Below are positions 6,837 through 15,452 of a stretch of 24,329 bases of DNA, one piece after another. This DNA is from Elusimicrobiota bacterium (GTDB lineage: Bacteria; CG03; SLGR01; JAGXOG01): NCBI GenBank assembly GCA_027858455.1, contig JAQICQ010000195.1, forward strand, positions 1 to 24,329, given 5' to 3'. The notes beneath the pieces are model-generated. The model was not told where the DNA came from and did not search any database. It saw nothing but the letters and a program-made list of their open reading frames with translations. Made by a program: the position numbers and the translations under genes. Within the stretch, counting starts at the first letter, position 1. Each line of letters starts with the position of its first letter.

Positions 6837-8067
6837 TTTAAACCCAATGTTGGAATTAATAGAGAAGGAAAAGGGGATTCCAAGAAAAGAACTTATATCA
6901 TTGTTGGAAAGCGCGATGACTTCGGCTTTCAGTAAACATGCCAAGGGCCTGACTTATACCGCAAAGATTGACCCTCAGTCGGGAGAGATGCAGGTCTTTG
7001 TTCTGAAAGAAGTGGCTTCAGAAGTAACCGACCCCTCTAACCAGATATTAAAAGCCGAGGCGTTAGAGCTTGACCCGTCCGCGGAGATAGGCCTGCCGGT
7101 GGAGGTAGAAGTTCCTGCCAATAAATTCGGAAGGATTGCCGCCCAGACAGCAAAACAGATTATAGTTCAGAAAATCAAAGAAAACGAGAGGGAGAGCCTT
7201 TACAATAAATATAAAAATAGGGCAGGGGAAATGGCCTCGGTTAAATTATACAGATTTGTTAACAAAGCGGCAATCGTAGAAATAGGCGATACCGAAGCAA
7301 TCCTTCCCGACAGAGAACAAATTTCCCATGAGAAATTAAGAAGGGGAAGCTCTTTTAGGGTATTTATAGTTGAAGTTACCCGGGGCAACAAAGGCCCACG
7401 CATATTAGTTTCCAGAACGCATCCCGGGCTGGTTGAAGGCCTCTTTAGAACGGAAGTCCCCGAAGTAGAAGAAGGGATAGTTAAAGTAGTTAAGATTGTC
7501 CGGGACCCCGGAGTACGCTGCAAGGTGGCGGTAAGCAGCTCCAATCCCCGTGTGGATCCAATCGGGGCATGCGTAGGAATAAACGGAGTCCGAGTGCAGG
7601 CAGTTATAGCGGAGATGGGAGGAGAAAGGATTGACCTAATAAAATATTCGGACAATATAGAGCAGTATCTTGCAAATTCTTTAAGTCCCGCAGAAGTTTT
7701 AAATGTAGTTATTACCGATAGGGAAAAAAAAGAGGCCCGGTTGGTTGTGAACGATGATATGCTCTCTTTGGCTATAGGCAAAAACGGGCAGAATGTCCGG
7801 CTTGCCGCACGGCTTACCCAGTGGCATCTTGATATACAATCCGAAACTCAATTACAAGAGATTAAACAGGAGAAGTTTAAAACAGGATTTAAGAATATAG
7901 CGGGTTTACCCGGGGTGGGTGAAAAAACAGCCAAACTTTTAATAGAAAACGGATTAGACAGTTTAGATAAGATATCAGACGGCGGCGAAAAAGTGCTGAC
8001 TTCTGTGCCGGGAATCGGCGCCAAGACGGCAGAAAAAATAATTAAGGCAATAAAAAATAATGAGTAA
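6826..8067 (+). CDS. nusA: Transcription termination/antitermination factor NusA
   Basis: NusA binds RNA polymerase and nascent RNA and modulates pausing, termination and antitermination. The 413-residue protein shows in order: the polymerase-binding N-terminal domain (1 to about 125), an S1 domain (about 133-200), KH1 with GxxG at 251-254 (GING) and KH2 with GKNG at 318-321. A C-terminal helix-hairpin-helix pair follows from about 350 (AGLPGVGEKTAKLL and SVPGIGAKTAEKI). It is shorter than E. coli NusA (495), which carries two acidic repeats. Here one HhH unit takes their place. It overlaps rimP by 11 nt and infB by 8 nt, so translation is probably coupled. No ylxR or L7Ae-like gene lies between nusA and infB. 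Confidence 0.97.
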   Translation: MKSNLNPMLELIEKEKGIPRKELISLLESAMTSAFSKHAKGLTYTAKIDPQSGEMQVFVLKEVASEVTDPSNQILKAEALELDPSAEIGLPVEVEVPANKFGRIAAQTAKQIIVQKIKENERESLYNKYKNRAGEMASVKLYRFVNKAAIVEIGDTEAILPDREQISHEKLRRGSSFRVFIVEVTRGNKGPRILVSRTHPGLVEGLFRTEVPEVEEGIVKVVKIVRDPGVRCKVAVSSSNPRVDPIGACVGINGVRVQAVIAEMGGERIDLIKYSDNIEQYLANSLSPAEVLNVVITDREKKEARLVVNDDMLSLAIGKNGQNVRLAARLTQWHLDIQSETQLQEIKQEKFKTGFKNIAGLPGVGEKTAKLLIENGLDSLDKISDGGEKVLTSVPGIGAKTAEKIIKAIKNNE

Positions 8068-10138
8068 TAACATAAGAATATATGAACTTTCCAAAGAACT
8101 TGGAAAGAGCAATAAAGAGATAATTAACGAAGCCGAACAGCTTGGAATAAAGGCTAAGTCGCATTCTTCGTCTGTTACCCCGCAGGAAGCTGATTTTATT
8201 AAAGAAAGTTTCAAAGAGATTGAATCCGGCGGAGCCGCAGAAGAAAAACCGGTTCCAAAAAAAGAAGTTAAGCAAAAAGATGAAAAAGAACCGGTTCCGC
8301 AACCCGCCGAAAAACCTTCAGAAAAAAAGGAAGAGAAGATAAAAGAGCCGGAAATTGAAGATGCCGCTGAAAATACCTCCGGTAAAGTAATTAAGCTGAG
8401 CGTCAATATGAACACTGCCCGGCTGGCTGAAGAACTCGAGATGGATGTGACCGAGCTTATAAGTAAGTATAAAAAATTTAATTATATAGTTACAAGAAAT
8501 CAAAGAATAAATCCTAAAGCCACAACAAAGACTCTAAACTCTTTAGGTTACAGGGCTGATTTTCAAGAACTTTACGGCGCGTCTCAAGCCACAGATGAGA
8601 AAGAAGAGAGAAAAGATATACGCCCCCGGCCGCCTATCGTGACGGTTATGGGACATGTAGATCACGGTAAAACCCAGCTTTTAGACGCCATAAGAAAAAC
8701 TAATATCATAGCTTCCGAACAGGGCGGAATAACCCAGCATATAGGCGCATCCAAAGTTAAAATTAAGGGAAAAGGGGATATAACTTTTATAGATACCCCC
8801 GGGCATGAAGCTTTTACCGCCATGCGGGCCAGGGGAGCTCAAATAACTGATATAGTTATATTGGTTATAGCCGGAGACGACGGGGTAATGCCCCAGACTG
8901 TCGAGGCTATAAATCATATAAAAGCCGCCGGCGTACCGCTAATCGTAGCAATAAACAAATCCGACCTTCCTGAATATAATGCCGACCATGTCCGGACTCA
9001 GCTTTCTCAACACAGCATATTGACAGAAAAGTGGGGCGGAGAAGTCATAGATGTCGAAGTGTCGGCTAAAGAAAATAATAATCTTGACGAGCTGATGGAG
9101 CTTGTTTTATTACAAGCCGAGATGCTTGAGCTTAAAGCTCCTTTTGACGGACCGGCAAAAGCAGTAGTGATTGAATCAGAGGTTGACAAACGCATGGGGC
9201 CTACGGCAACGGTTATAGTTACCGAAGGTACTCTCAAAACTTCCGATTCATTTATATGCGGGGCGACCCCCGGCAAGATAAAAGCTATGACGGATGCATC
9301 GGGGAAACGCCTTAAAAAAGCTCCGCCTTCAACTCCGATCAGAATTCTTGGTTTTGAAGATACGGTACGCACCGCGGATAATCTTGTGGTTATGAATTCA
9401 AGAAAAAAAGCCCGTCAAATCGCCGAGGCGCGCAAAGAAGCTATAAAAAGTGACAGATTGGCCACCCGGAAGAAAATAACTCTGGAGGATCTTCAGAAAC
9501 AGTTGCTCGGAGAAGAGAGTAAAGACCTTAAAATAATTTTAAAGACAGATGTTGCCGGTTCGCTTGAGGCAATAAAAGACGCCCTCTCCAAGTTTGACAA
9601 CAAAGAGGTGGAATTAAATGTTATGCACGGCGATGTAGGGACAGTTACCCGGCAGGATATTATGCTTGCCTCATCGTCTGAAGCAATAATCATAGGATTT
9701 AATATCAGCGTGAGCGGCTCAATTAAAAAAGAAGCGGAAACCGAAGGTGTCCAGATAAGAACTTACAGGATAATATACGAAATTATAGAAGATATTAAAA
9801 ATGCCATGGAAGGATTGCTTGCTCCGGAAGAAAAAGAAGTAACTCTGGGAAGAGCCGAAGCGCTTAAGGTTTATAACATAACAGGGGTGGGGACAATTGC
9901 CGGTTGCCGGGTAATAAACGGAGTAATTCAAAGGTCTGCTTCCGCCCGGGTACTTAGAGATTCAAAGATAGTTTATGAAGGGGCTTTGGGGTCATTAAAA
10001 CGATTTAAAGACGATGCTTCCGAAGTTGCATCCGGTTTTGAATGCGGAATTAACATTGCCAACTTTAATGACATAAAAGTCGGGGATCTTATAGAAAGTT
10101 TTAAAATAGAAAGTCGTAAAAGAACCCTGGACGAATAA
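8060..10138 (+). CDS. infB: Translation initiation factor IF-2
   Basis: This GTPase delivers initiator tRNA to the 30S subunit and promotes subunit joining. The 692-residue protein begins with an IF2_N helical domain (IRIYELSKELGKSNKEII), then a charged Lys/Glu/Pro-rich linker (about 60-120), then a second IF2_N-like segment (VNMNTARLAEELEM). The G domain follows: G1 GHVDHGKT (198-205), G2 within GGITQHIGA, G3 DTPGHEAF (245-252), G4 NKSD (299-302) and G5 in SAKEN. Domains II to IV follow, ending at GFECGINIANFNDIKVGD. The length is compact but complete. The ATG overlaps the nusA stop region. Confidence 0.98.
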   Translation: MSNNIRIYELSKELGKSNKEIINEAEQLGIKAKSHSSSVTPQEADFIKESFKEIESGGAAEEKPVPKKEVKQKDEKEPVPQPAEKPSEKKEEKIKEPEIEDAAENTSGKVIKLSVNMNTARLAEELEMDVTELISKYKKFNYIVTRNQRINPKATTKTLNSLGYRADFQELYGASQATDEKEERKDIRPRPPIVTVMGHVDHGKTQLLDAIRKTNIIASEQGGITQHIGASKVKIKGKGDITFIDTPGHEAFTAMRARGAQITDIVILVIAGDDGVMPQTVEAINHIKAAGVPLIVAINKSDLPEYNADHVRTQLSQHSILTEKWGGEVIDVEVSAKENNNLDELMELVLLQAEMLELKAPFDGPAKAVVIESEVDKRMGPTATVIVTEGTLKTSDSFICGATPGKIKAMTDASGKRLKKAPPSTPIRILGFEDTVRTADNLVVMNSRKKARQIAEARKEAIKSDRLATRKKITLEDLQKQLLGEESKDLKIILKTDVAGSLEAIKDALSKFDNKEVELNVMHGDVGTVTRQDIMLASSSEAIIIGFNISVSGSIKKEAETEGVQIRTYRIIYEIIEDIKNAMEGLLAPEEKEVTLGRAEALKVYNITGVGTIAGCRVINGVIQRSASARVLRDSKIVYEGALGSLKRFKDDASEVASGFECGINIANFNDIKVGDLIESFKIESRKRTLDE

Positions 10139-10162
10139 TAACTGTATGATTAAAATACAGCC

Positions 10163-10525
10163 GTGAAACAGACCAGACGAACAAAAAGAGTATCCGGATT
10201 AATACGCCAAAAGATAGGGCGGATTATTGCTACCGAAATAAAAGACCCCAAATTAGGTATAATCACCGTAACCAAGGTTGATGTTTCTATTGACCTTAAA
10301 ATTGCCCGGGTATTTTTTTCAATAGTAGGCGGTAAAAAACCAATAGATAAACAGGCAATTATCATTAAAAGCCTCCATAAGCTTATGCGCAAAAAACTTG
10401 CTCAGGAAGTTGAGCTTAAATACATACCTCAAATTGAATTAGTATTTGACCGGACTTCAAAGAAGGCTCAAAGAATTGATGAACTGCTTGCAAAAATAAA
10501 AAAGAGTGGAAAAGATGAAACTTGA
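10163..10525 (+). CDS. rbfA: 30S ribosome-binding factor RbfA
   Basis: RbfA is a KH-fold factor needed for late 16S maturation and cold adaptation. The 120-residue protein has the family pattern: N-terminal RTKRVSGLIRQKIGRIIATEIKDP, central TVTKVDVSIDLKIARVFFS and C-terminal KYIPQIELVFDRTSKKAQRIDELLAKI. The start is GTG with no Shine-Dalgarno. A six-codon reading frame (ATG 10146, stop TGA 10164-10166) ends on top of this GTG and could bring terminating ribosomes to it after infB. The 3' end overlaps the next gene. Confidence 0.95.
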   Translation: MKQTRRTKRVSGLIRQKIGRIIATEIKDPKLGIITVTKVDVSIDLKIARVFFSIVGGKKPIDKQAIIIKSLHKLMRKKLAQEVELKYIPQIELVFDRTSKKAQRIDELLAKIKKSGKDET

Positions 10526-11522
10526 CCTGTATATACCCGATAAAGATAAAGACATTTCAAAAACCATAGCAGAAAAAATAAAAGAAGCAGACAGCGCTTT
10601 TATAACATGGCATGCCCGTCCGGACGGAGATGCCGTAGGCGGCGGTTTTGCCCTTAAAAAAATACTTGAGGATTCAGGTGTAGAAACTGAAATAATATCC
10701 TCCTGCGCCCCTCCCGAAACCTATAATTTCATAAATGGGATAAATGATGTTAAAACCTCCGTTCCTGCCGATAAAAAAGATTTGGGTTTTATAATAGATT
10801 GTTCGGACTTAAAACGCCTGGAAAATGTCAAAGGCCTTATTCATAAAGCTGATACCATTATCAATATAGACCACCATAAGTTAAACCATAACTTCGGAGA
10901 TATTAATTATGTGCGGGATTATGCCGCTTCGGTATGTTCACTGATACTGAATTTAGCTCTTGCTCTGGATATGGATTTTGATTACGATATGGCTCTTAAT
11001 ATCTATGTAGGTATTCTTACCGACACCAACCGGTTCCAGGAACAAAACACTACTCCCCGGGCTCATATAGTAGCCGCAGAGCTTATTGACAAGTTCATAA
11101 ACCCTGTTAAAATATCCGCCAGGATATACGGCAATCAGACAGTAAATACATTAAAGCTTATTGCCAGGGCTCTTGAGTCCCTGAAATTTACTCCATCCGG
11201 TAAAGCTTGCTCTATAACTATCACGCCTGAGATGCTGAAGGAAACAGATACGGCAAATGAGAATCTGGAGGGCGTAATAAATTACGCAAGAAATATCCGG
11301 GGGGTTGAAGTAGGAATACTGATGAGAAAGATTGACGGCTTGGACGGCATAAAAGTTTCATTTCGTTCCAAGGGAGCAATTGATGTAGGCTGGACGGCTT
11401 CCAGGTTTAGCGGGGGAGGTCATCACAATGCCGCCGGTTGCCTGATAAAAGGGTCGTTTAAAGAAGTGAAGCAAAAAGTCGTTAATGTCATTGAAAAACA
11501 GATAATCAAAGCATCGCTTTAG
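10515..11522 (+). CDS. nrnA: DHH-family bifunctional oligoribonuclease/PAP phosphatase-like protein (NrnA)
   Basis: Members degrade nanoRNA (2-5 nt) and often dephosphorylate 3'-phosphoadenosine 5'-phosphate. The sequence shows HARPDGDAVGGG (DHH motif I), INIDHHKLNHNFGD with the DHH triad at residues 119-121 and ILTDTNRF (motif with catalytic Asp). The C-terminal DHHA1 domain contains SGGGHHNAAGC. The 335-residue length is typical. The ATG at 10515 is chosen over a GTG at 10506 because it follows GGAAAAG and gives a normal N-terminus. Both overlap rbfA. The rbfA-nrnA-truB order is widespread in bacteria and couples RNA turnover to ribosome assembly. Confidence 0.93.
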   Translation: MKLDLYIPDKDKDISKTIAEKIKEADSAFITWHARPDGDAVGGGFALKKILEDSGVETEIISSCAPPETYNFINGINDVKTSVPADKKDLGFIIDCSDLKRLENVKGLIHKADTIINIDHHKLNHNFGDINYVRDYAASVCSLILNLALALDMDFDYDMALNIYVGILTDTNRFQEQNTTPRAHIVAAELIDKFINPVKISARIYGNQTVNTLKLIARALESLKFTPSGKACSITITPEMLKETDTANENLEGVINYARNIRGVEVGILMRKIDGLDGIKVSFRSKGAIDVGWTASRFSGGGHHNAAGCLIKGSFKEVKQKVVNVIEKQIIKASL

Positions 11523-11532
11523 TTGCGAAATC

Positions 11533-12396
11533 ATGAACGGTATAGTAAATATAGACAAACCAATCGGACTCTCCTCCCACCGCGCCGCCGGTAAAGTAGG
11601 TAAACTGGCAAAAGAAAAAAAATCCGGTCACGGAGGCACACTTGACCCGGCCGCAAGCGGTGTTCTTATAGTGCTTTTAGGGGAAGCCTGTAAACTTTCC
11701 AGATTTTTTTTAAAACGGGACAAAAGCTATCTCGCCCGGATAAAGTTAGGCTATTCTTCCGACACATTAGACAGCGCAGGTAAAATTATTAAAAGGGCAA
11801 GAATTAATTTACCGAAAGAAAAAGTTAAAAAAGCTGTTGAAGGTTTTAAGGGAAAGTACAGCCACCTGGTGCCTGAATATTCGGCAAAAAAACTAAACGG
11901 AGAGCCATTTTATAAAATTAAAAGGTCAGGCAGAACTCCCCCCGAGAGGTTTCAGCATACTTATATATACAGCATAGAACTTAAGGATTTTAAAGATGAT
12001 GTAATTACCGCCCGGGTAAGCTGCTCATCGGGAACATATATAAGGTCACTGGCATCAGATATTGCCGAAAAGCTGGGGACTTCGGGTTATCTGTTGAGTT
12101 TACAGCGGACCGAGGTTGCGGATTTCAAGATAGAAGATTCAGCGGATATAGATAAATGGGAAAACGGATTTTTAGATATAAATAAAGCAGCCGCTAAATT
12201 CAGCAATGTACGGATAAAAGGCCGGGCCGCTGAAAAGATAGCTGACGGTGTTGTCTTTAAGGCCTCCGATATAGTTCAAACCACCGGTAAGATAGAAAAA
12301 GATGTTTTCGCTGTTTTTTCCGAAGATAATAAATTAAAGGCAATTGCAAGAAGTATTGAAGGAGGGTATTCTCTGGAAAGGGTTTTTAACCTGTAA
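11533..12396 (+). CDS. truB: tRNA pseudouridine(55) synthase TruB
   Basis: TruB converts U55 in the T loop of tRNAs to pseudouridine. The 287-residue protein has NIDKPIGLSSH at the N-terminus and GHGGTLDPAASGVL, with the catalytic Asp at residue 38. YSAKKLNGEPFYKIKRSG and CSSGTYIRSLASDIAEKLG, both typical of the family, follow. The C-terminal region from about 220 resembles a small PUA-like domain but is weakly conserved. It starts 10 nt after nrnA, without a Shine-Dalgarno. Confidence 0.96.
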   Translation: MNGIVNIDKPIGLSSHRAAGKVGKLAKEKKSGHGGTLDPAASGVLIVLLGEACKLSRFFLKRDKSYLARIKLGYSSDTLDSAGKIIKRARINLPKEKVKKAVEGFKGKYSHLVPEYSAKKLNGEPFYKIKRSGRTPPERFQHTYIYSIELKDFKDDVITARVSCSSGTYIRSLASDIAEKLGTSGYLLSLQRTEVADFKIEDSADIDKWENGFLDINKAAAKFSNVRIKGRAAEKIADGVVFKASDIVQTTGKIEKDVFAVFSEDNKLKAIARSIEGGYSLERVFNL

Positions 12397-12416
12397 ACCA
12401 TCAAAAAACTTTAAAA

Positions 12417-13337
12417 ATGCTAAAAATATACAAGAATTATAAAGATATTAATTTTAAAACGCCCCGGGCGGTAGCTATCGGGGTATTTGACGGTGTACAC
12501 CGGGGGCATGCCGAAATATTTAAAAATACAATAAAAGAAGCCCGTGATTTGAAATGTTCCGCGGCGGTCGTGACTTTTGATTTTAATGGCAGGAATTTTA
12601 ATGACAGAAAAAAGCTTACCGTTGAAAAAGAGAAATATGGAATTATGGAAAAATATGGTATAAATGATGTGATTCGGCTGCAGTACGGCGAAGGATGGGA
12701 GGGCTGGGATCCACGTAAATTTATAGACGATTTTCTTCTTGCCCGGTTAAAAAGCGCGGCGGTTATCGTAGGCCGGGATTTTAGATTCGGAAAAAACCGG
12801 AACGGCTCCGTCAAGATTCTGAACAAGACTCTGAAAAAAAGCGGTCTTAAACTGGTTCCCGTAGAGCTTATGAAATACAGGGGTAAAAAGATATCTTCTT
12901 CGTATATTAAAAAAATAATTAAGGAAGGCCGTATGGAATCCGCGGAGAAAATGCTGGGCCGGCCCTATTCGTTTACCGGAGAGCCGGTGAGAGGAAAGGG
13001 CGTGGGGAAAGAACTGGGGTTTCCTACAATTAATTTTAAAGTGCCCGATGAGAAACTATTGCCCGAAGGGGTTTTTGAAGTAACTATTACATTGCTGTCG
13101 GGTCAAAAAGAAATTAAGAAAAGAGCGGTTTGCTTTATAGGCCGGGTTCAGGTAAAAAGCATAGAAAAAAAATACCGGACAGTGGAAGTGCATATCCCGG
13201 GTTATGAAGTTTCCTCCGGCGAAATCCCCCGAAAAACAGAATTTAAAAGATTTATCCGGCGTCCGATGAAATTTAACAGCTGCAGTGAATTACAAAAACA
13301 GATAAAAAAAGATATAAAGGCTGCTGTAGATAAATAA
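12417..13337 (+). CDS. ribF: Bifunctional riboflavin kinase/FAD synthetase RibF
   Basis: RibF converts riboflavin to FMN and then FAD. The N-terminal adenylyltransferase domain shows AIGVFDGVHRGH (GVFDGVHRGH at 22-31) and VIVGRDFRFGKNRNG, and the hinge has ISSSYIKKIIKEG. The C-terminal flavokinase domain begins near GRPYSFTGEPVRGKGVGKELGFPTINF and contains YRTVEVHI. The usual Arg of the SSxxIR segment is Lys here, a conservative change. The 306-residue length is normal. It follows truB after 20 nt with no Shine-Dalgarno and closes the rimP-to-ribF run. Confidence 0.95.
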   Translation: MLKIYKNYKDINFKTPRAVAIGVFDGVHRGHAEIFKNTIKEARDLKCSAAVVTFDFNGRNFNDRKKLTVEKEKYGIMEKYGINDVIRLQYGEGWEGWDPRKFIDDFLLARLKSAAVIVGRDFRFGKNRNGSVKILNKTLKKSGLKLVPVELMKYRGKKISSSYIKKIIKEGRMESAEKMLGRPYSFTGEPVRGKGVGKELGFPTINFKVPDEKLLPEGVFEVTITLLSGQKEIKKRAVCFIGRVQVKSIEKKYRTVEVHIPGYEVSSGEIPRKTEFKRFIRRPMKFNSCSELQKQIKKDIKAAVDK

Positions 13338-13354
13338 AATGGAGCAATTATACT

Positions 13355-13987
13355 GTGGGTAAAAAGAATTTAAACTTAGACAGCTGGAAAAGAAAAGAGC
13401 ATTTTAAATTTTTTTCCGGTTTTGACGAGCCGTTTTACTGTATTTCAGCTGAGATAGACTGCGCCCGGGCTTACAAAAAAGCAAAGGCCGGTAATCTATC
13501 TTTTTTTGTATATTATCTGCATAAAACAATAACTGCAGTAAACCGGGTAAAGGAGTTCAAATACAGGATAGAAGGGGACAATGTCGTTGTATACGATAAG
13601 ATAAATGTTTCGGCAACTATAGCCCGGGAAGATAATACTTTTGCATTTTCATTTATAGATTATGACCCGGATTTAGAAATTTTTAGCAGAAATGCCAAAA
13701 AAGAAATAAACAGAATTCAAAAGACTTCCGGTCTTTTTTGTAATCCCGAGTCCGAACGGCTGGATGTGGTGCATTTTTCGTCTATACCCTGGATATCATT
13801 TACCGGCATGACTCATGCCCGCAACTATAACAGCGCCGACAGTGTTCCCAAGATAACATTTGGAAAGATGTCGGACTCGGGACAGAGCAAAAAAATGCCG
13901 GTTTCAGTGATGGTCCACCACGGGTTGGTTGACGGATATCATATAGGGCAGTATATAAATACTCTGCAAAGCCTGATGGATGAATAA
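13355..13987 (+). CDS. Chloramphenicol acetyltransferase-fold protein
   Basis: A 210-residue protein of the CAT family (PF00302), normally a trimeric acetyl-CoA-dependent O-acetyltransferase. The active-site motif HHGLVDGYH is complete, with predicted catalytic His189 and structural Asp193. The N-terminus (WKRKEHFKFF) also fits the family (WxRxxHFxFF). The start is GTG, 10 nt after GGAG (13341-13344). A short ATG frame at 13339 stops after seven codons. It lies 17 nt after ribF and probably rides on that operon. Many family members on chromosomes do not confer chloramphenicol resistance and have unknown acceptors, so resistance is not claimed. Base composition does not look different from the neighbours. 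Confidence 0.88.
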   Translation: MGKKNLNLDSWKRKEHFKFFSGFDEPFYCISAEIDCARAYKKAKAGNLSFFVYYLHKTITAVNRVKEFKYRIEGDNVVVYDKINVSATIAREDNTFAFSFIDYDPDLEIFSRNAKKEINRIQKTSGLFCNPESERLDVVHFSSIPWISFTGMTHARNYNSADSVPKITFGKMSDSGQSKKMPVSVMVHHGLVDGYHIGQYINTLQSLMDE

Positions 13988-14042
13988 GATAAAAAAGTTA
14001 TAACTAAAAGAAAAGATATCTCTAGATAGGGGTTTAAGTTAT

Positions 14043-14071
14043 TTGACATAAATTAAGTATAGTAGTAAACT
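14043..14071 (+). promoter_or_regulatory. Predicted promoter of the Rossmann-GAF-GGDEF gene
   Basis: Perfect TTGACA (14043-14048), 17-nt spacer, TAAACT (14066-14071, four of six). The start site would be near 14078, only about 5 nt before the ATG at 14083. There is no Shine-Dalgarno, so the message would be almost leaderless. Confidence 0.55.
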
Positions 14072-14082
14072 GTAACAATTAA

Positions 14083-15375
14083 ATGAATAGAACAAATGAT
14101 AAAAAAATAGTTGTTATAGGTGGAGGCAGAAGAGGCCTGGCAACTCTTGAAATTTTAAACGAAGACGAGCAGATATCGGTAGTGGCAGTCATAGATGTTA
14201 ACAGGCACGCTCCGGCCATTAAACTTGCCCAAAGGCTGAATATAAATACCGATACTAAGTGGGAACCTTATATATCAGAAGGAAAAACAGACGCAGTTCT
14301 TAATTTGAGCGGTGATAGCCATATACAAGATGAGCTTATAAAAAAGACTTCCGGAAAAGATATAGAAATTGTCGGAGATATTGCCTTGAGGTTTTTGGGC
14401 ATAGTTCTTATGGAGCGCCAGGTTCAGGTAGAACTCCACAGGGTAACCCAGAGAATGGCTTCCAATATAAACCTTGATGAAATGCTTGTTCTTATTCTTT
14501 CGTCATGTGTTAAAGGAACCAAAGCCGAATCGGGAATGATAATACTGAAAGACCCGAAAAACAATTTATGGGAAGTAAAAGCCGATTGGGGCATAACCGA
14601 GGATTTAAAATACGATATTGTAGATGATGTGGCGGGATTGCTTCATACCGCCCCTAAAGAACAAGAAGTTATTGAGCTCTCTGATAAAGATAAACAACCC
14701 GGTAAGGACGGAGTAGATTCGGCACTTTGCGCGCCCCTTAAAAGGCGAGGTGAAAACATCGGAGCAATCGTTGTATCAAATAATAATTCAGGTAAAGATT
14801 TTTCCGGAACCTCAAAAAGGCTTCTGGCTACTTTTGCCAATCAATCAGCGGTTGCAATAGACAATATACTTTTATATAAAAAGTCACAGCATATGTCTGT
14901 GACAGATGGTTTAACGGGGGTATATAATCACAGATATTTTCAAAACCAGATTGAACTGGAACTGAGCCGGGCCCAGCGATACGATCTTAATTTCAGCATA
15001 ATCCTTATTGACTTGGATAAATTTAAAGATATAAACGATACTTACGGACATATTAACGGTGATCGGATTCTCAAACGGATTTCCGAGCAGATAAAAAATA
15101 CTTTACGCGAAACCGATACTGTAGCCCGCTACGGCGGTGATGAATTTGTAGTGCTGTTGCCGGAAGCCGAAAAGAAAGCAACGGTTTTGGTAGGCAACAG
15201 AATAAGAGAAAATATTGACAAGGCAAATAAAGGACAGGAAATAAAGATAAATGTCAGCATAGGAGTTGCCTCATATCCCGATGACGGGGTATACGCAAAA
15301 GACCTTGTGCAGAAAGCGGACGGCGCATTATACAAAGCCAAAGAAAAAGGCAGAAACAGAACCTGTGTGGCATAA
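14083..15375 (+). CDS. Rossmann-GAF-GGDEF diguanylate cyclase
   Basis: A 430-residue, apparently soluble protein with three parts. Residues 1 to about 110 form a Rossmann-like nucleotide-binding fold: KIVVIGGGRRGLATLEIL with a Gly-rich loop, VVAVIDVNRHAPA with an acidic residue ending strand 2, and DAVLNLSGD. Residues about 125-265 look like a GAF domain (NLDEMLVLILSSCVKGTKAESGMI through FANQSAVAIDNILLY). From residue 272 (SVTDGLTGVYNHRYF) comes a complete GGDEF domain, with the active-site motif GGDEF at 351-355 and the inhibitory I-site RETD at 342-345 exactly five residues upstream. It should make cyclic di-GMP under product feedback and could be gated by NAD(P)(H) or another nucleotide through the N-terminal fold. 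No membrane helix or receiver domain is present. Cyclase activity is well supported, the ligand of the first domain is inference. Confidence 0.88.
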   Translation: MNRTNDKKIVVIGGGRRGLATLEILNEDEQISVVAVIDVNRHAPAIKLAQRLNINTDTKWEPYISEGKTDAVLNLSGDSHIQDELIKKTSGKDIEIVGDIALRFLGIVLMERQVQVELHRVTQRMASNINLDEMLVLILSSCVKGTKAESGMIILKDPKNNLWEVKADWGITEDLKYDIVDDVAGLLHTAPKEQEVIELSDKDKQPGKDGVDSALCAPLKRRGENIGAIVVSNNNSGKDFSGTSKRLLATFANQSAVAIDNILLYKKSQHMSVTDGLTGVYNHRYFQNQIELELSRAQRYDLNFSIILIDLDKFKDINDTYGHINGDRILKRISEQIKNTLRETDTVARYGGDEFVVLLPEAEKKATVLVGNRIRENIDKANKGQEIKINVSIGVASYPDDGVYAKDLVQKADGALYKAKEKGRNRTCVA

Positions 15376-15381
15376 TTATAG

Positions 15382-15399
15382 ACTTTTGCATAGAAAAGT
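15382..15399 (+). repeat. Small inverted repeat in the rpsO leader
   Basis: ACTTTT (15382-15387) and AAAAGT (15394-15399) surround GCATAG, between the cyclase gene and rpsO. S15 often represses its own translation by binding a leader structure, but nothing here shows this hairpin is that site. Confidence 0.3.
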
Positions 15400-15452
15400 G
15401 CAGGGAAAAATCAGAGAAAAATTCAAGGAAAAAAATAAGGAGGAAAAGATAG

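Noticed and set aside
7200..7781. Long antisense open frames inside nusA, infB, pnp and others
   Set aside because: They mirror the codon pattern of strongly supported genes on the plus strand, have no ribosome-binding sites and show no recognisable domains.
13355..13987. Antibiotic-resistance island
   Set aside because: A lone CAT-fold gene with no transposon, integrase or composition shift; many chromosomal homologues are not resistance enzymes.
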